From: an uncultured Collinsella sp.
GTDB lineage: Bacteria > Actinomycetota > Coriobacteriia > Coriobacteriales > Coriobacteriaceae
Assembly: GCA_902493125.1 (NCBI GenBank)
Contig: CABUOF010000030.1
Span: forward strand, 1-24,644
Reading direction: 5' to 3'
Length of the DNA stretch: 24,644 bases
Part shown: positions 16,968 to 24,489 of the stretch, one piece after another
Layout of the letters: the number at the start of each line of letters is the position of its first letter
How positions within the stretch are numbered: position 1 is the first letter of the stretch
The notes under the pieces: generated by a model
Seen by the model: the letters and a program-made list of their open reading frames with translations, nothing else
Told to the model about the DNA's origin: nothing
Database searches by the model: none
Program-made: the position numbers and the translations under genes

Positions 16968-17360
16968 ATGCGTATCCGCATCGTGTGCCCCGTGAGCTGC
17001 GCCTATGAGGGCGACGCTGCGTTTGTGTCGATTCCGTCCACGGATGGCGAGTTTGGCGTTCTGCCTGCTCACTCCAGCGAGATCTGCACGATCGACCGCG
17101 GTTACGTTCGCGTTTCCGATAAGGCCATGGGCACTGTCGACCACACGTTTGCCGTGGCCGGCGGCTATGCCCAGGTTGCGGACGATGTCGTGACCGTTCT
17201 CGCCGAGCGCGCTTGCGATTTGGCGACCGTCGATGCCGACAAGCTTAAAGCTGATATTCAAGGTTTTGAAGAGAAGCTGGGTAATTTGTCGGAGGATGAT
17301 GCACGCCGCGCCTACCTCTATAATGAAATCGCATGGTGTAAGCTCAAGCTTGCCCAATAG
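16968..17360 (+). CDS. atpC: F1F0 ATP synthase subunit epsilon
   Basis: Epsilon is part of the rotor and can inhibit ATP hydrolysis. The N-terminal beta-sandwich begins MRIRIVCPVSCAYEGDAAFV and carries the family segment GEFGVLPAHSSEI. The helical C-terminus covers about residues 90-130. At 130 residues it is of normal length. The stop lies 36 bp before a strong hairpin with a T run. A perfect TATAAT is present in the coding sequence at 17319-17324, without a clear -35; it might serve the downstream murA. Confidence 0.95.
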   Translation: MRIRIVCPVSCAYEGDAAFVSIPSTDGEFGVLPAHSSEICTIDRGYVRVSDKAMGTVDHTFAVAGGYAQVADDVVTVLAERACDLATVDADKLKADIQGFEEKLGNLSEDDARRAYLYNEIAWCKLKLAQ

Positions 17361-17396
17361 TCAAACGATTTAGCGTTCGACCATTTGCGAACACAT

Positions 17397-17435
17397 CATG
17401 CCCGGGATGGCCCAGCCATCCCGGGCATGCTTTTT
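17397..17435 (+). terminator. Intrinsic terminator or attenuator between atpC and murA
   Basis: CATGCCCGGGATGG (17397-17410) pairs perfectly with CCATCCCGGGCATG (17416-17429), 14 bp with a 5-nt loop, then C and five T. It ends only 13 bp before the murA start codon. murA therefore has no room for a promoter after it, so readthrough or anti-termination must feed murA, or its transcript begins further upstream. Confidence 0.85.
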
Positions 17436-17448
17436 GAAAGGGTAGACC

Positions 17449-18732
17449 TTGGATATTATCCGCGTTGAGGGTGGCCACGCCATCGGAGGCTCCGTGCCCG
17501 TCTCGGGCGCCAAGAACTCCGCGCTCAAACTCATGGCGGCAACGCTTCTGGCGCCGGGCAAGACGACGCTGCAGAACGTGCCCGATATTTCCGATGTCCA
17601 TGTGATGGGCAAGGTGCTCAAGGGCATGGGCGCTACGATCGATGTTCTCGACGAGCACACGCTCGAGATTGATACCTCTCAGGTCGATTCTTGGGAGGCC
17701 CCCTACGAGCTCGTTGCCAAGATGCGTGCTTCCACCGCCGTCATGGGACCCCTGCTGGGCCGCTTCCATCGCGCCAAGATTGCCATGCCGGGCGGCTGCA
17801 ACCTGGGTGCTCGCAAGATCGATATGCACATTCTTGGTCTCGAGGCCCTGGGCGTTGAGTTCGATACCGCCCACGGTTACATCAACGCTAATGCGCCCCA
17901 AGGTCTGCGCGGTACCACCGTCACGCTCGAGTTCGCCAGTGTCGGTGCGACCGAGAACCTCATTATGGCATCCGTGCGCGCGAAGGGTACCACGGTTATC
18001 GACAATGCCGCCCGCGAGCCCGAGATCGTCGATCTCGCCAACATGCTCAACGAGATGGGCGCTAAGATTGTCGGCGCCGGTACGCCTGTCGTGACCATCG
18101 AGGGCGTGGAAGAGCTGCATCCCGTTACCCATCGCGTAGTGGGCGACCGCATCGAGGCCGGTACCTTTATCGTCGCCGGCGCGCTGATGGCCGACGATCG
18201 CGGTGTCGACGTCACGGGTTTTTGCCCCATTCACTTGGGCATGGTTCTCAAGAAGATGGAGCTCATGGGTATCGACTGCGAGCGCGTCGAGGATGGCGTC
18301 CATGTGAACCGTGCCGAGCGTATCAAGCCGGTCGACATCCAGACGCTTCCGTTCCCCGGCTTCCCGACGGACATGCAGGCGCAGATTATGGTGCTCTCCG
18401 CCCTTGCCGACGGCAGTTCCGTTATTACCGAGAACATCTTCGAGAATCGCTTTATGTTTGCCTCTGAGCTGGTGCGCATGGGTGCCGACATTCGTATCGA
18501 GAGCCATCATGCCATGATTCATGGCGTTAAGGGCTTCTCGGGTGCACAGGTTACCTCGCCCGATCTGCGTGGCGGAGCGGCCCTCGTCGTAGCGGGCTTG
18601 ATCGCCGACGGGACGACCGAGGTTTCGGCCATCCATCACATCAAGCGCGGCTACGAGCAGTTTGTCGAAAAGCTGCAGGCGCTCGGCGCGCATGTCGAGC
18701 ATGCTACCGTCCCCGATCCCGTCATCTACTAA
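17449..18732 (+). CDS. murA: UDP-N-acetylglucosamine 1-carboxyvinyltransferase
   Basis: MurA transfers enolpyruvate from PEP to UDP-GlcNAc, the first committed step of peptidoglycan synthesis. The substrate residues K22 and N23 are in SGAKNSALKLMAATLL. The catalytic loop is MPGGCNLGARKIDMH with C117, the residue alkylated by fosfomycin, so sensitivity is expected from this residue alone. FPGFPTDMQAQ carries the conserved Asp of the active site. At 427 residues it is of normal length. The start is TTG at 17449 behind GAAAGGG (17436-17442). murA after the atp operon is a known arrangement in Gram-positive bacteria. The next gene starts 12 bp after its stop, so the two form an operon. Confidence 0.96.
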   Translation: MDIIRVEGGHAIGGSVPVSGAKNSALKLMAATLLAPGKTTLQNVPDISDVHVMGKVLKGMGATIDVLDEHTLEIDTSQVDSWEAPYELVAKMRASTAVMGPLLGRFHRAKIAMPGGCNLGARKIDMHILGLEALGVEFDTAHGYINANAPQGLRGTTVTLEFASVGATENLIMASVRAKGTTVIDNAAREPEIVDLANMLNEMGAKIVGAGTPVVTIEGVEELHPVTHRVVGDRIEAGTFIVAGALMADDRGVDVTGFCPIHLGMVLKKMELMGIDCERVEDGVHVNRAERIKPVDIQTLPFPGFPTDMQAQIMVLSALADGSSVITENIFENRFMFASELVRMGADIRIESHHAMIHGVKGFSGAQVTSPDLRGGAALVVAGLIADGTTEVSAIHHIKRGYEQFVEKLQALGAHVEHATVPDPVIY

Positions 18733-18744
18733 TACAGGTTGCCT

Positions 18745-19980
18745 ATGTTTAATAAAAAGCCCCTCGCGGATACCACCACCCGAAGACCCTCAACTGGTGT
18801 GCAGGCCAAGATCTACAGTCGCGATAACGTGGCTCGCTATTCCGAGCGAGCTCGCCAACGTCGTCGTAGCCACACGATTCGTCACGTCGCGCTCATTGTC
18901 GTGCTTGGCGTGCTGCTGAGTGCCACTACCGCTGCCGGCCTGTGGTTTGCCACCATTATGGGCAAGCTCGGCGATTCTAATGTCATTACCGATAATCTGC
19001 GTCGGGTTCTGGTTGACACCGATGAGGCAAAGGATCCGTTCTACGTGCTGCTTCTTGGCACCGACGGCCGTCCGGGCGAGGATACGTATCGTGCCGACTC
19101 GATTATCCTGGCACGCATCGACCCCACGCAAAAGCAGGCGACGCTCATTTCCGTTCCGCGCGACACCAAGGTCGAGTACAAGGGCGAGACCATGAAGATC
19201 AACGCCTGCCATACCGTTGGCGGCGCCGAGGCCATGGTCGAGGCGGTCAACGAGCTGTGCGGTGTTCAGATTTCCCACTATGCCGAGGTCAGCTTCGACG
19301 GTATGCAGGCGCTGATTGATTCGGTTGGCGGTATCGACATTAACGCAACCGATGATGTTGACGACCCCGAGCACCTGGATATTAAGATTACCGCTGGCCA
19401 GCAGCATATGGACGGTGCCACCGCCCTTACCTATGCCCGCTGCCGCTACACCTATGCCGACGGCGATTACACGCGCATGCGCCACCAGCGTCAGGTGCTT
19501 GGCGCCCTTGCCAACCAGATTCTCAATAACTTCGATGCCACGAAGATCTTTGGCCTGGTTAATTCGCTGTCCGATATGCTCGTAACCGATATGAGCGTTC
19601 AGGATATCGTGGCTACGGTCAATGCCATGCGCGGTATGGATGTCGACGGTATCTACTCGGCCAACCTGCCCTCGTACGCCGACGACAGCACCATGATCGA
19701 CGGTGTGAGCTACGTCTTTGTCTACGAGGACGAGCTCAAGGAAATGATGGAGCGCGTCGATGCCGGCAAGGATCCCAAGGGCCCCAACACCATGGGTCTT
19801 TCCGACGGCTCCAGCTCCACGATCGGTGACCTCAGCAACAACACGTCTGACGACTACGCAAACGGTACCGCAACCTCATCGGTCAACTCTGACGATTCCG
19901 ATGACTCAAGCGATTCGAGCGATTCGGACTACTACGAAGAGCCCACCGGCGACGGCAACGGCTACGAAGCCAACTACTAA
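18745..19980 (+). CDS. LytR-CpsA-Psr (LCP) family wall-polymer ligase
   Basis: LCP enzymes transfer lipid-linked glycopolymers (teichoic acid or capsule-like) to peptidoglycan on the outer face of the membrane. The 411-residue protein has a basic cytosolic N-terminus, one membrane helix (about residues 47-70) and an extracellular LCP domain. Conserved residues that bind the pyrophosphate lipid are visible: D107 and R109 in LLLGTDGRPG, R139 and D140 in SVPRDT, R232 in YARCRY, and D241, R244, R246 and R249 in GDYTRMRHQRQ. The C-terminal tail (after about residue 350) is low-complexity Ser/Asp/Asn with a few Tyr. The ATG at 18745 is chosen over an in-frame TTG at 18739 because ACAGG precedes it. 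A structured repeat begins at the base after its stop codon. Confidence 0.92.
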   Translation: MFNKKPLADTTTRRPSTGVQAKIYSRDNVARYSERARQRRRSHTIRHVALIVVLGVLLSATTAAGLWFATIMGKLGDSNVITDNLRRVLVDTDEAKDPFYVLLLGTDGRPGEDTYRADSIILARIDPTQKQATLISVPRDTKVEYKGETMKINACHTVGGAEAMVEAVNELCGVQISHYAEVSFDGMQALIDSVGGIDINATDDVDDPEHLDIKITAGQQHMDGATALTYARCRYTYADGDYTRMRHQRQVLGALANQILNNFDATKIFGLVNSLSDMLVTDMSVQDIVATVNAMRGMDVDGIYSANLPSYADDSTMIDGVSYVFVYEDELKEMMERVDAGKDPKGPNTMGLSDGSSSTIGDLSNNTSDDYANGTATSSVNSDDSDDSSDSSDSDYYEEPTGDGNGYEANY

Positions 19981-20146
19981 GTTACGGCGTTTTACCAAAC
20001 GCCGTAACGGCTCGACGCTGCGCGCCGTCCAAGGCGACAATTTGTCATTCAAAAGGCAGGGCATGACCAGAAGGTCAATGCCCTGCCTTTTTCATGCCAA
20101 CTTGTTCGCCTTGGACGTCGCTCGCTGACGTTGGCTCAACCTGCGG
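19981..20146 (+). repeat. Structured intergenic element, copy B
   Basis: It begins at the first base after the LCP stop codon. Hairpin 1: GTTACGGCGTTT, loop TACC, AAACGCCGTAAC (19981-20008, 12 bp perfect). Box 1: CGACGCTGCGCG (20013-20024), identical to copy A. Stem 2: CGTCCAAGGC plus GACAA (20026-20040) pairs with TTGTT, one bulged C, then GCCTTGGACG (20102-20117). Stem 3, nested: AAAA GGCAGGGCAT GACC, loop AGAA, GGTC, bulged A, ATGCCCTGCC, TTTTT (20051-20092). Box 2: CGCTCGCTG (20119-20127), then ACGT. Box 3: ACCTGCGG (20139-20146). Loops, boxes and bulge positions equal copy A, while stem sequences differ and stay paired. Stem 3 alone could act as a bidirectional terminator for the LCP gene. 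Confidence 0.85.
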
Positions 20147-20169
20147 TGCTAACTACTCCCCTTGCACCA

Positions 20170-20209
20170 AAAACCGCCCCGTTCTCGGTTTTGAGGACGG
20201 GGCGGTTTT
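20170..20209. terminator. Bidirectional terminator between the LCP gene and pepT
   Basis: AAAACCGCCCCG (20170-20181) pairs with CGGGGCGGTTTT (20198-20209) around an inner TCTC/GAGG-like stem. A runs on one side and T runs on the other serve both converging genes. Confidence 0.85.
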
Positions 20210-20233
20210 GCTTACCTGGATTGTTCGAGTTCC

Positions 20234-21481
20234 CTATGCAAAGCGGGCGACGAGCTCCTGGAGCACGTCGGTCATCTTGACGAGCGAACTGACCGGGACG
20301 AACTCGTTGACGCCGTGGTAGCAATAGCCGCCGGTGGAAAGGTTGGGGCAGGGCAGACCGCGGAACGACAGCTGAGCGCCGTCAGTGCCGCCACGAATCG
20401 GCAGCACTTGGGGCTCAACGCCGCAGGCAAGGTAGGCTTCCTTGGCAACATCAATAAGCTCGGGATAGTCACGAACGATCTCGGCCATATTTCGATACTG
20501 CTGCTTAATCTCGACTGTCACGCGCTCCTCACCCAGACGCTGGTTGAGCATCGAGGCGGCGGCATCAATAAGGTCGAGTTTCTGCTGGAAGTTGGCGGCG
20601 TCATGGTCGCGGACGATATAGCGCGCTGTGGCGTGATCGACGGTCGCAGATACACCCTCAAGGTGATAAAAGCCCTCGTAGCCTTCCGTATACTCCGGGC
20701 GCTGCACGTAGGGGAGCAACGCGTTGAAGTCGCAGAACAGATTGCCTGCGTTGACCATACGGCCCTTAGCGTCGCCCGGGTGGATGGACTGGCCCTCAAA
20801 GCAGACGGTCGCCTCGGCGGCGTTAAAGCACTCCCACTCCAGTTCGCCGATGGGGCCGCCGTCGACCGTGTAGGCGTACTTGCAGCCAAAGGTATCGATA
20901 TCCAACAGCTCGGCTCCGTGGCCGATCTCCTCGTCAGGGCAGAAGCAAATGCCGAGTGCGGGATGGGGCAGAGAAGGGTCCTGAGCGATACGCGCGACAA
21001 GCGACATGATCTCGGCGACGCCTGCCTTGTCGTCCGCGCCCAGCAGCGTGGTGCCATCGCTGCAGACCAGGTCCTCACCCGCGAGGTCATTCAGGGCGGG
21101 AAGCTTGGCGGTACTCATGGCAACGGGCTTACCGTCAACCGTGCCGCAGACCAGGTCGCCGCCTTCGTAGTGTACGATGTGCGGCTTCACGCCGGCGCCC
21201 GGTGCAACTTCGGTGGTGTCGAGATGGGCGATCAGGCCCAGGGCGGGCTTGTCCTCAGCGCCCGCACTTGCGGGGATATGCGCGCAGACATAGGCGTGCT
21301 CGGTCACGTGGGCATCTTCCGCACCAAGCTCGCGCAGCTCTTCAGCCAGCACGTTGGCAAGGTCAAACTGAACGGCGCTCGAGGGTACCTGGTCGCAGTT
21401 TGCATCCTCGGACTGCGTGTTGATCTGGACGTAGCGCAAAAAGCGTTCGAGGACATCGGGGCTCGTGGTGGTGTTTTCCAT
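20234..21481 (-). CDS. pepT: Tripeptide aminopeptidase (peptidase T, M20 family)
   Basis: PepT releases the N-terminal residue of tripeptides in the cytoplasm using two zinc ions. Zinc ligands and catalytic residues of the M20B family are visible: H86 and D88 in AHLDTTEV, bridging D150 in LLGADDKAG, E184 and E185 in PDEEIGHG, D207 in TVDGGP, and the C-terminal His in CYHGVNEFVP. IRGGTDGAQLSFRGLPCPN is a PepT signature in the substrate site. The start at 21481 gives 415 residues, the family norm; the frame stays open 96 bp further, but that extension is basic and not conserved-looking. GGAG lies 8 bp upstream of this ATG on the - strand. It converges with the LCP gene and diverges from the metalloregulator gene. 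Confidence 0.94.
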   Translation of the reverse strand: MENTTTSPDVLERFLRYVQINTQSEDANCDQVPSSAVQFDLANVLAEELRELGAEDAHVTEHAYVCAHIPASAGAEDKPALGLIAHLDTTEVAPGAGVKPHIVHYEGGDLVCGTVDGKPVAMSTAKLPALNDLAGEDLVCSDGTTLLGADDKAGVAEIMSLVARIAQDPSLPHPALGICFCPDEEIGHGAELLDIDTFGCKYAYTVDGGPIGELEWECFNAAEATVCFEGQSIHPGDAKGRMVNAGNLFCDFNALLPYVQRPEYTEGYEGFYHLEGVSATVDHATARYIVRDHDAANFQQKLDLIDAAASMLNQRLGEERVTVEIKQQYRNMAEIVRDYPELIDVAKEAYLACGVEPQVLPIRGGTDGAQLSFRGLPCPNLSTGGYCYHGVNEFVPVSSLVKMTDVLQELVARFA

Positions 21482-21529
21482 AAAGACCGCTCCAATCTTG
21501 GTCGTCGTGTGCAACAAGAACTCTAGCAC

Positions 21530-21570
21530 GGTATGCCACGGCATACCGCGACGCTTGGATGGGGTAGAAT
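21530..21570. promoter_or_regulatory. Divergent control region with a perfect 8-2-8 palindrome
   Basis: GGTATGCC (21530-21537), AC, GGCATACC (21540-21547) is a perfect inverted repeat between pepT and the DtxR-like gene. On the + strand TAGAAT (21565-21570) is a candidate -10, with the right half of the palindrome at the -35 position (17-bp spacing). On the - strand TAGAGT (complement of 21520-21525) could be the pepT -10, just beside the palindrome. The 18-bp dyad is the size of DtxR/MntR-family operators, so autoregulation is plausible but inferred. Confidence 0.55.
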
Positions 21571-21601
21571 CAGCCATTGAATGCAGAAGGGACGGAAGAT
21601 C

Positions 21602-22024
21602 ATGGATACGACAAATAGCTCGCGCGAACTACATCTGACGGTGGCGAACGAAGACTACTTGGAGTGCATGGTTCGCATTGAAAGCGAAGAGGGGGAAACC
21701 AACGGCGTGCGATCGGTCGACATCGCGCAGCGCCTTGGCGTCTCCAAGGCATCGGTCAATAAAGCGGTTTCGGCGCTCAAGGCATCCGAGCTTGTCGAGC
21801 AATCGCACTACGGCAAGGTAATTCTGACCGATCGCGGCCGCGAGGTTGGCACGGCTATCTGGTACCGTCATCGCCTCATCCGCACGTTTTTGGTTCAGGA
21901 GCTCGGTGTCGAATTTGAGCGAGCCGATTCCGAGGCCTGCATGATGGAGCATGCGCTATCCGAGGACACGATGAGCCGCTGGCTCGCCTATCTCGAAAAG
22001 CAGGGAATCAGCGTCGAGGAATAG
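21602..22024 (+). CDS. DtxR/MntR-family metal-dependent transcriptional regulator
   Basis: The 140-residue protein has a winged helix (about residues 15-80, recognition region VDIAQRLGVSKASVNKAVSA) and the helical metal-binding/dimerisation domain, but no SH3-like third domain, like B. subtilis MntR. Aligning by eye with MntR ligands D8, E11, H77, E99, E102 and H103 gives D18, E21, H90, C113, E116 and H117. So the first position is Asp as in MntR, but the fourth is Cys within EACMMEH, as in the iron-sensing DtxR (EAC..EH). The metal cannot be named from this. The start at 21602 has GACGGAAG (21591-21598) upstream; an in-frame start at 21581 lacks one. The methyltransferase gene follows 12 bp after its stop. 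Confidence 0.88.
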   Translation: MDTTNSSRELHLTVANEDYLECMVRIESEEGETNGVRSVDIAQRLGVSKASVNKAVSALKASELVEQSHYGKVILTDRGREVGTAIWYRHRLIRTFLVQELGVEFERADSEACMMEHALSEDTMSRWLAYLEKQGISVEE

Positions 22025-22036
22025 CGGGATATATAT

Positions 22037-22930
22037 ATGGATACGAGTTATTACAACCGCTTTGGTGCCGAGGAACTTACGCGCCGCTTGTCGAGCGAGA
22101 CCTTGTTGGCGCAGGGCCCCATGGGCAGTGTTTTGTTGAGTGAGTACGATGCCGCCGACATTCCACCGGCGTTTTGGAATCTGGCAGAGCCGCAGACCGT
22201 TTCTCGTATCCATCGCCTGTATGTCGCCGCCGGCGCGCAGGTGCTCATTACCAACACCTTTCAGGCATCGAGCTATGCCCTCAAACACGACCAGATTGCG
22301 CCGTCCGTGGCGGAGGTCAATCGCGGGGCCGTCGACGATGCCCGCCAGGCGCACTCTCAGCTGCTGCTGGGCTCGATGGGCCCGATCGGTATTGAGTGGT
22401 TTGCCGAGGACTCTGCCGAGTATCGTGAAATCCGAGGCATTGCGCGCGAACAGGCGCACGCCTTGCTCAATGCTGGCGTTGACGGTCTGCTGATCGAGAC
22501 GGTGACGTCTATCCGTAATTTGCAGCCCATGCTTGCCGGCGCTCGAGATGCCGCCGACGGCATGCCTGTTCTGGTGAGTTTTGTCGTTGACGATAAAGGC
22601 GACCTGTTGGGCGATGGCCTCAACATCGAGGCAGCCGTTTTGTACGCCGAAAAACACGGCGCAAACTCGGTTGGTGTTAATTGCTGTTCGCTTGCGGCCG
22701 CGAATGCGGCGGTGCCCAGGATGGTTGCATCGGCGACTACTCCCGTCACGGTGCGTCCCAACGTAGGCGATCCGGTCCAGACTCAGGATGGCCCCGTATG
22801 GCACGAGAACCCTGAAGCTTTCGCGCGCGCATGCATCGAATGGAGACATGCCGGTGCCGCAATGGTGGGCAGTTGCTGTGGAACCACGGCAATCACTACG
22901 GCAGCGATGGCCGAGGCGCTCGATATATAA
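22037..22930 (+). CDS. mmuM: Homocysteine S-methyltransferase
   Basis: This 297-residue protein is a zinc-dependent methyltransferase that makes methionine from homocysteine with S-methylmethionine or S-adenosylmethionine as donor. The zinc ligands are C216 in GVNCCS and C280/C281 in GSCCGTT, the family hallmark. N-terminal family features are LLAQGPMGS (often DGAMGT or DGGLAT), YVAAGAQVLITNTFQAS, and LGSMGPIG. It has no folate or B12 domain, so it is MmuM-like rather than MetH. The ribosome binding site is weak (GCGGG, followed by a TATATAT run directly before the ATG), which suggests coupling to the upstream regulator gene. That linkage hints at control by metal supply. A terminator follows 5 bp after the stop. 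Confidence 0.9.
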   Translation: MDTSYYNRFGAEELTRRLSSETLLAQGPMGSVLLSEYDAADIPPAFWNLAEPQTVSRIHRLYVAAGAQVLITNTFQASSYALKHDQIAPSVAEVNRGAVDDARQAHSQLLLGSMGPIGIEWFAEDSAEYREIRGIAREQAHALLNAGVDGLLIETVTSIRNLQPMLAGARDAADGMPVLVSFVVDDKGDLLGDGLNIEAAVLYAEKHGANSVGVNCCSLAAANAAVPRMVASATTPVTVRPNVGDPVQTQDGPVWHENPEAFARACIEWRHAGAAMVGSCCGTTAITTAAMAEALDI

Positions 22931-22935
22931 AGGGC

Positions 22936-22964
22936 AAAACCGCTCCATACGGGGCGGTTTTTTT
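22936..22964 (+). terminator. Rho-independent terminator after the methyltransferase gene
   Basis: AAAACCGCTCC (22936-22946), loop ATAC, GGGGCGGTTTT (22951-22961) with one T-G wobble, then T to 22964. The stem has 11 pairs and ends in a seven-T run. Confidence 0.88.
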
Positions 22965-23088
22965 ATTGCCTGCATGTCCTCGGCAGCATTTGCCCAAATG
23001 GTGAATGCTGGTGCCGGCAGGTTGCCGAGTGCATGTTGCGGGTATACCCCATGCGTACCATGATCCAAACACTGTGAGGTGTCTGCGC

Positions 23089-24489
23089 GTGTGCGCGATA
23101 ATTCATTTTGGAACTGACGGTTGGCGCGCTCGCGTCGATGAGGACTTCACTGCCGATAACGTTGCCCGTATCGCCGATGCCGTCGGCGAGTTGTGGCAAA
23201 AGACCAATCCGGGCAAAACGGTATATATAGGGTTCGACACCCGGCCCCTGGCGCGCGAGTTCGCTGAGCTTGCGGCGGGCGTGCTAGCAGCGCACGGGCT
23301 GGACACCGTGCTCGCTTCGCGACCTGTTCCGACCCCTGCCCTTACGTGGGCGGCGGCTTATGACGGTGAGGCGTGCGGCGCGCTCATGGTGACGGGGTCC
23401 CATCATCCGCAGGGTTATCTGTGCCTCAAGATTCGCATGGGTGACGGCTCAACCGCCAACCAGGATGTCATCGAAGAGCTCGAAGAGACCATGGCTCCCG
23501 AGCCAATGGGGATCGAGGGGCAATATCGCACCGCGGATATCATTCCTGACTATATGCAGGCGGTGGCATCATTTGTCGATGCCGAAGCCATCCGCGCCGC
23601 GCACTTGCGCGTGGTTGTCGATCCCATGGGCGGCGCAGCCCAGGGCTATCTAGCCGACTTGCTGCGCGAGCTTGGCGTTGAGGTGCACGAGATTCACGCC
23701 GGGCAGGCGTCTGATCAAGAAGATATCTGCCCCGACCCCGTTGAGCCTTGGGTGGACACTTGCGAGCGCACGGTTATCGAGGACGGAGCTTGCGCTGGCC
23801 TGGTGACCGACGGCGACGCCGACCGTATCGGCGCGGTTGACGAGCGCGGCAGATATATACATCCGCATCAGATCATGGCGCTCGTTTTGGGCGACTTGGT
23901 TCAATTTCGTAATTTGGAGGGGCGCGTCGTCGTCAATCTTTCATGCTCGACGCTCGTGCGTCGCATTGCCGAGGCGCTTGGCTGCCGCGTGACCGTCAAA
24001 CCAGTCGGTTTCAAATATATAGCGGCGGAGATGAAGAAGGGCGGCGTCCTCATGGGCGGCGAAGAAGCCGGTGGTATCGGCATCGCCGCGCATATGCCCG
24101 AGCGCGATGGAATCCTCGCCTGTCTGATTCTGTGTGAGCTTATGGCAAAGACGGACGCGCCTTTGGGCGTTCTGGTCGACCAACTCGAGGACAGTTTTGG
24201 TAAGACGAGTTACGGTCGACGCGATTTGCGCCTTGAGGCCGAAGATGCCGAAACGTTACGAACCCTGCTGCCGGGCGTAAACCCCAAGTCGATTTGTGGC
24301 AAGGTACCGCAAAACGTTAGTCATATGGACGGCTTGCGTCTGTCATTCGAGGATGACACGTGGCTGCTGGTCCGTCCTAGCGGGACCGAACCAGTGGTGC
24401 GCGTCTACGCCGAGGGGTTCTCGGTGGAAGAACGTGATGAGTTGCTCGATGCTGGCTGTGCTTTAGCTAGGGGGACGTATCCGCTTTAA
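23089..24489 (+). CDS. Phosphoglucomutase/phosphomannomutase family protein
   Basis: The alpha-D-phosphohexomutase family interconverts hexose 1- and 6-phosphates through a phosphoserine. All four family sites are present. They are the phosphoserine loop VTGSHHPQG with S104 (usual form TASHNP), the metal loop DGDADR at 241-246, the sugar loop GGEEAGG with E325 and E326, and the phosphate-binding RPSGTEP starting at R429. FGTDGWRARVDEDFT at the N-terminus is typical of the cytosolic bacterial branch. It has 466 residues. GTG at 23089 is chosen because GAGGTG (23076-23081) lies 7 bp upstream and it gives the standard N-terminus; the frame is open back to 23005. Substrate (glucose or mannose) cannot be decided. 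The product would feed glycan precursor synthesis. Confidence 0.9.
   Translation: MCAIIHFGTDGWRARVDEDFTADNVARIADAVGELWQKTNPGKTVYIGFDTRPLAREFAELAAGVLAAHGLDTVLASRPVPTPALTWAAAYDGEACGALMVTGSHHPQGYLCLKIRMGDGSTANQDVIEELEETMAPEPMGIEGQYRTADIIPDYMQAVASFVDAEAIRAAHLRVVVDPMGGAAQGYLADLLRELGVEVHEIHAGQASDQEDICPDPVEPWVDTCERTVIEDGACAGLVTDGDADRIGAVDERGRYIHPHQIMALVLGDLVQFRNLEGRVVVNLSCSTLVRRIAEALGCRVTVKPVGFKYIAAEMKKGGVLMGGEEAGGIGIAAHMPERDGILACLILCELMAKTDAPLGVLVDQLEDSFGKTSYGRRDLRLEAEDAETLRTLLPGVNPKSICGKVPQNVSHMDGLRLSFEDDTWLLVRPSGTEPVVRVYAEGFSVEERDELLDAGCALARGTYPL

Noticed and set aside
20315..21526. 403-codon + strand frame across pepT
   Set aside because: PepT on the - strand has all zinc ligands; this frame is its shadow.
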